Positions 7,581-10,510 of a stretch of DNA of 10,510 nucleotides are shown piece after piece. Under the pieces are notes generated by a model. It saw only the letters and a list, made by a program, of their open reading frames with translations. It searched no databases and was not told where the DNA came from. The number at the start of each line of letters is the position of its first letter. The first letter of the stretch is position 1. Source of the stretch: Prevotellaceae bacterium UBA4336 (lineage in GTDB: Bacteria; Bacteroidota; Bacteroidia; Bacteroidales; Bacteroidaceae). The stretch spans positions 1 to 10,510 of the forward strand of contig DGTM01000004.1 in assembly GCA_002394305.1 (NCBI GenBank), read 5' to 3'. A program made the translations under genes and the position numbers.

Positions 7581-7608
7581 AATTCATAATTCATAATTCA
7601 TAATTCAT
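7581..7608. repeat. Four perfect tandem aattcat heptamers
   Basis: Four uninterrupted copies of aattcat, 28 nt in all, lie in the divergent region between ilvB and the GH43 gene. They cover the spot where the ilvB -33 box should be. Confidence 0.95.
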
Positions 7609-7641
7609 ATTTTTACTTTATGCTCAAATTATTCAACAATC

Positions 7642-7674
7642 TTTGCTCTTCATTCTACGTTTTCAGTAACTTTG
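7642..7674 (+). promoter_or_regulatory. Probable promoter of the GH43 gene (TTTG-N21-TAACTTTG)
   Basis: TTTG at 7642-7645 and TAACTTTG at 7667-7674 are separated by 21 nt. This agrees with the Bacteroidetes consensus TTTG, about 19-21 nt, TAnnTTTG. The GH43 ATG is 26 nt past the -7 box, giving a short leader without a Shine-Dalgarno sequence. Confidence 0.75.
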
Positions 7675-7699
7675 CAGGCAAACTGACATAAATACATCT

Positions 7700-8869
7700 A
7701 TGATGACAAATAAACTTGCGAAGCATATAGTGTCTGCGACAATGTTGCTTCTTGTGGCTGTATGTGCAAACGCGCAGGGTATTCGCAGCGGTGAGCTGTG
7801 GCCTGACGATGAGGGCAACCACATCAACGCGCATGGTGGAGGCGTCCTGAAGTATGGCGACACATACTACTGGTACGGCGAGCATAAAGCGGAGCACACC
7901 TCCAGCGCCCTGGTCGGCGTGACGTGCTACAGCTCAAAGGATTTGCTCCATTGGCACAACTGCGGCGTGGCGCTCAGCGTCACCGACGAACGCGGTCACG
8001 ACCTGGAGCGCGGCTGCATCCTGGAGCGGCCGAAGGTCATATATAATAATGTGACGAAGAAGTTCTGCATGTGGTTCCACCTCGAGCTGAAGGGCAAGGG
8101 CTATGATGCCGCACGCTATGGCGTGGCGGTGGCCGACCGTCCGGAAGGCCCATTCAAGTTCCTGTATTCGCAAAGAGCCGATGCCGGAACATGGCCCGTC
8201 GAGTTCGGAGAGAAGGAGCTGGCCGTGGTTGACACGCTAAGCGCCGACCACTTCAGGCAAGAGTGGACTCCGGCCTGGCTGAAGGCTGTCGGCGAGGGAC
8301 TTATCGTGAAGCGCGACTTCCCGACGGGGCAAATGTCGCGCGACATGACGCTCTACGTCGACGATGACGGACGGGCCTACCACATCTTTTCCTCCGAGGA
8401 GAACCTGACCCTGCATATTGCCGAACTGACTGCCGACTATCTGCACCACACCGGCCGCTACACCCGCCTGGCTCCTGCCGGACACAACGAGGCTCCGGCC
8501 ATCTTCAAGCACGACGGCACGTACTGGATGATTACCTCCGGCTGCACAGGTTGGGAGCCTAACGAGGCACGCATGTTCTCGTCGGCAAGCATCTGGGGGC
8601 CGTGGAAGCAGCACGCCAATCCCTGCCGCGGGCCGAAGGCAGAGAAAACCTTCGGCGGACAAAGCACCTTCGTGCTGACCATTGTCGATGGTCAATCCTC
8701 AATGGTCAATGGTCAATCCTCAATGGTCAATGTTCAATACATCTTCATGGCCGACATCTGGCGTCCGCGCCACCCGATAGATGCCCGCTACATCTGGCTG
8801 CCCATCGAGTTCGAGAACGGCAAGCCCGTCGTCCGATGGCAAGACGAATGGAAGCCTGACATCAAGTAG
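7700..8869 (+). CDS. Exported GH43 glycosidase, exo-beta-1,3-galactanase-like
   Basis: A 389-residue five-bladed beta-propeller glycosidase with a signal peptide (cleavage ANA|QG after residue 25), acting in the periplasm or at the surface. The patterns IxAHGGGVLKYGDTYYWYGEHK (42-63), ERPKVIYN (109-116), NEAPAIFKHDGTYWMITSGCTGWEPN (263-288) and GGQSTFVL (319-326) resemble the GH43 subfamily 24/34 group, which includes galactan exo-1,3-beta-galactosidases. Glu264 is the likely general acid. The Asp base of most GH43 enzymes is absent at the AHGGG blade; in the Phanerochaete exo-beta-1,3-galactanase a Gln takes its place, and Gln321 is in the matching place here. A low-complexity insert (328-346) encoded by a 7-nt repeat lies between two core strands just after Gln321. 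ATG 7700 is followed at once by a second ATG at 7703; either is possible. The substrate is probably a galactose-containing side chain such as type II arabinogalactan, an inference from motifs. A subfamily assignment needs a profile search. Confidence 0.85.
   Translation: MMTNKLAKHIVSATMLLLVAVCANAQGIRSGELWPDDEGNHINAHGGGVLKYGDTYYWYGEHKAEHTSSALVGVTCYSSKDLLHWHNCGVALSVTDERGHDLERGCILERPKVIYNNVTKKFCMWFHLELKGKGYDAARYGVAVADRPEGPFKFLYSQRADAGTWPVEFGEKELAVVDTLSADHFRQEWTPAWLKAVGEGLIVKRDFPTGQMSRDMTLYVDDDGRAYHIFSSEENLTLHIAELTADYLHHTGRYTRLAPAGHNEAPAIFKHDGTYWMITSGCTGWEPNEARMFSSASIWGPWKQHANPCRGPKAEKTFGGQSTFVLTIVDGQSSMVNGQSSMVNVQYIFMADIWRPRHPIDARYIWLPIEFENGKPVVRWQDEWKPDIK
8690..8738. repeat. In-frame 7-nt repeat array inside the GH43 gene
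   Basis: Seven heptamers of form NNtcaat: ggtcaat, cctcaat, ggtcaat, then the same three again exactly (8690-8710 and 8711-8731), then gttcaat. The preceding tgtcgat (8683-8689) may be a decayed unit. It encodes GQSSMVN twice. Three units (21 nt) keep the frame; one or two would shift it. Confidence 0.95.
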
Positions 8870-8925
8870 TTGCTACCGGAGGCCAGGCTTCGACGAACCG
8901 CTGCGGACGGCTTGATGCTCAGCGG
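8851..8925. other. Convergent gap between GH43 and SGNH genes with weak inverted repeats
   Basis: The 49-nt gap (8870-8918) separates two convergent stop codons. Two weak inverted repeats are visible: gaagcctg 8851-8858 with caggcttc 8884-8891, and ccgctg 8898-8903 with cagcgg 8920-8925. The second is positioned to act at the SGNH 3' end. Neither has a T-run, so terminator function is uncertain. Confidence 0.25.
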
Positions 8926-10010
8926 AAGATTTTGCGGAGTTTCCGCAGGTAGGCGTCGGCATACTGCCGCATGCCCAGGTCGTTGGGGTGAAGACCCTCC
9001 ACCATCGAATCCTGCGTGAAGGCCAGTTCCTTGTGACTGAGGTAGTAGATGTCCTTCACGCCCTGCTTCTTCATCGTCTTGAAGGCACGCAGTTGTTCAC
9101 TGTTTGAGTTTGTGAACCAATCCAAGGCCTGCTGCGAACTGATGCCGTTGGCATAGTCGTGTTCGACAAACAGGATGGGAGCCTTGCTCTTCTCGCGGAG
9201 GATGGAGACGCCCTTCAACAGGCGGTCGTAGATAAATTCCGAACGCTCCGTAGAAAGGTTGGGGAGGCAGTCTATGATGAAGAGTTTGGCATCGATTTCA
9301 GCCAAGAAGCGAAACACCTCCTCCTCCAGTTGGCCGTTGCCCGAGAAGCCCAGGTTGATGACGGGATAGCCCGATTCTCTGTGCAGGATGTTCGTCCATG
9401 CCATGCCCGTACGCGAGGCACATGCTCCCTGAGCAATGGATGTTCCGTAGACCACGACGGGCTTCTCTCCGGACGTCGGAATGAAGCGCAGCTCGCGATC
9501 CTCCGGCACGCCTATCTCCATCCACTTCACCTCGTTGTACAGGGGCAGGAAGAGCTCGAAGTCATAGCCCTGTTCGTCGCCCGTGAAGTATGTCAGGTCC
9601 TTGAACTCATAGTTGATGGTGTCCTTGAACGACAGGTTGAACCTGCTGGCGCACCACCGCAACTGTCCGTTGGCATCGGTGGCATAGAGGTCAACGCCCG
9701 AAACGCCGGTAGTGGGCATGTGGAACATGTTCAGGCCGCCCCCTACCTTGTATCTGACCCTGATGCTCGGGGAGTTCGTGTGGAAGCAAACGGAGAGTCC
9801 GGCAGACTGCCGCGAGAGTCTCCAGACAGCCGGGCGCACCTTGCTCTCGGCCCTCGGCGGAAGGCGGTGGTAGGAGTCCTTCAGTTCGCTGTTCCACCAG
9901 CGCCCGTGCACGATGTTCTCGCCTTGCTCCAATGGGTTCATCCATTTTGTCTGTGCCGAAAGGGAGAGCAGACTGCAGGCGAAGAGAATGTTCAGCAGTA
10001 ACTTTTTCAT
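8919..10010 (-). CDS. Exported SGNH/GDSL-type carbohydrate esterase
   Basis: A 363-residue SGNH hydrolase, likely removing acyl groups from polysaccharide in the periplasm. A signal peptide is present (residues 1-19, SLSA|Q). Residues about 25-175 form a beta-rich N-terminal domain seen in Bacteroidetes SGNH proteins (WWNSELKD, RVRYKVGGGLNMFHMP, GVDLYA). The hydrolase domain follows from about 184: block I VVVYGTSIAQGACASRTGMAW with nucleophile Ser191 (GTSI in place of GDSL), block II LGFSGNG (220-226), a block III-like DCLPN (247-251), and block V VEGLHPNDLGM with His341. The residue three before His341 is Glu338 where Asp is usual. It starts 3 nt after the stop of the DUF1349 gene, so the two are probably translationally coupled and in one operon. 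The ester type and substrate are unknown; proximity to a GH43 galactanase-like gene suggests a plant cell-wall polysaccharide. Confidence 0.85.
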   Translation of the reverse strand: MKKLLLNILFACSLLSLSAQTKWMNPLEQGENIVHGRWWNSELKDSYHRLPPRAESKVRPAVWRLSRQSAGLSVCFHTNSPSIRVRYKVGGGLNMFHMPTTGVSGVDLYATDANGQLRWCASRFNLSFKDTINYEFKDLTYFTGDEQGYDFELFLPLYNEVKWMEIGVPEDRELRFIPTSGEKPVVVYGTSIAQGACASRTGMAWTNILHRESGYPVINLGFSGNGQLEEEVFRFLAEIDAKLFIIDCLPNLSTERSEFIYDRLLKGVSILREKSKAPILFVEHDYANGISSQQALDWFTNSNSEQLRAFKTMKKQGVKDIYYLSHKELAFTQDSMVEGLHPNDLGMRQYADAYLRKLRKIFR

Positions 10011-10013
10011 CGT

Positions 10014-10510
10014 CTATTCCTTGTCTGGTTGCTGCCCGTCGTGGGCTTTCCACATACATTCCGTTATCTTCATGTCCGAGAAGATGGCCGTGAAGGACGA
10101 CTCCTCGGGCGAGCAGGCATAGATGCCGAAGCTGATGGCATCGGCTGCGGCGTACATGTGGCAGATGCGCATCTGGCTGAATGCCTTGCCGTCGGTTGAA
10201 CATTCGATGCAGTAGTCGTCCTCGCGACGCGAGAAGCGATACCACATCGTCTTCACGTCGGCGGGTATGGCTGTGGTTGCCCAGTCGGAATAGCCTTTGT
10301 TGGTTGCCACGCTGCCGAGGTGCTGGAAGTCCTGGTTCTCGTATTCGACGGAGCCTTTCAGCCAGTTATCGCTGTCCAGATACATGACGATGCCGCACTG
10401 GTCGAAGCGGGTGTGGCTGCCGGTGAAGTCGGTCTTGACCACGAAGCTGAAGAACTTCTCGCGGGTCTGCATCTGCAGGACGGGCGCGTTGTCGTTCTGG
10501 AAGTGATAGT
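10014..10510 (-). CDS. DUF1349 (YesU-like) protein, N-terminus outside the window
   Basis: An open frame of 164 codons runs to the window edge at 10510 without a stop. The ATG at 10472 is therefore probably internal, since the 12 codons before it are also open. The visible part matches the DUF1349 pattern, a concanavalin-like beta-sandwich: TRFDQCGIVMYLDSDNWLKGSVEYEN, then VATNKGYSDWATT, then ECSTDGKAFSQMR, with SFGIYACSPEESSFTAIFSDMKI near the end. The family is mostly uncharacterised; the fold and its occurrence in polysaccharide loci suggest carbohydrate binding. No signal peptide can be judged because the start is missing. The stop (10016-10014) is 3 nt before the SGNH start, the first visible pair of a minus-strand operon that begins beyond the window. 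Confidence 0.8.
   Translation of the reverse strand, partial: YHFQNDNAPVLQMQTREKFFSFVVKTDFTGSHTRFDQCGIVMYLDSDNWLKGSVEYENQDFQHLGSVATNKGYSDWATTAIPADVKTMWYRFSRREDDYCIECSTDGKAFSQMRICHMYAAADAISFGIYACSPEESSFTAIFSDMKITECMWKAHDGQQPDKE

Noticed and set aside
5643..7589. Long plus-strand open frame (648 codons) opposite ilvB and the ilvN 5' end
   Set aside because: It is antisense to a clearly conserved enzyme, its protein is His/Val/Gly-rich without domain patterns, and it arises from codon bias in GC-rich DNA.
7581..8738. Possible CRISPR-like repeats (aattcat and NNtcaat arrays)
   Set aside because: Units are 7 nt with no spacers; these are simple tandem repeats, one inside a gene.
9970..9980. Lipoprotein signal around Cys12 of the SGNH protein
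   Set aside because: The residues before the Cys (L-F-A) fit a lipobox poorly, and a normal cleavage site follows at SLSA|Q.
9159..10001. Plus-strand open frame of 280 codons opposite the SGNH gene
   Set aside because: Antisense to a gene with SGNH blocks and a signal peptide; no family pattern.
10014..10472. Complete small gene starting at the ATG at 10472
   Set aside because: The frame stays open for 12 more codons to the window edge, and DUF1349 proteins have more N-terminal sequence, so it is treated as partial.

Overview
The window looks like chromosomal DNA of a Bacteroidales bacterium, probably Prevotella-like. The signs are promoters with the Bacteroidetes -7 box (TAnnTTTG), starts without a Shine-Dalgarno sequence, a large secreted CarboxypepD_reg/MG2-like protein of a type common in this phylum, a GH43 plus SGNH-esterase carbohydrate cluster, and short AT-rich 7-nt and G-rich repeats between genes. 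The genus is an inference.

Layout. (1) 7-3918 (+): a 1303-residue exported protein with an N-terminal carboxypeptidase-regulatory domain and alpha-2-macroglobulin-like (MG2) segments. (2) 7538-3961 (-): an apparent operon ilvB - ilvN - acyl-ACP thioesterase, running toward gene 1. The first two encode both subunits of acetolactate synthase, the first committed step of valine/leucine/isoleucine synthesis. The third releases fatty acids from acyl carrier protein. ilvC and ilvD are not in the window. (3) 7539-7699: a divergent promoter region serving ilvB (-) and a GH43 glycosidase gene (+). (4) 7700-8869 (+): an exported GH43 enzyme of the exo-beta-1,3-galactanase type. (5) 10510-8919 (-): a DUF1349 protein (cut by the window edge) followed 3 nt later by an exported SGNH/GDSL esterase, both convergent on the GH43 gene. 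These last three genes look like a small polysaccharide-degradation locus.

The most unusual aspect is the short repeats. At least five families or sites occur: 7-nt arrays, 9-nt CACAGAAA units, and G-rich hairpin elements. They lie between genes but also run into coding sequence: the thioesterase start and C-terminus, both ends of ilvN, and the interior of the GH43 gene. ilvN also has a roughly 110-residue N-terminal extension with an evenly spaced four-cysteine motif, and an inverted pair of G-rich elements surrounds its start codon. I see no phage, transposase, CRISPR array, tRNA or rRNA, and no clear new multi-gene system.
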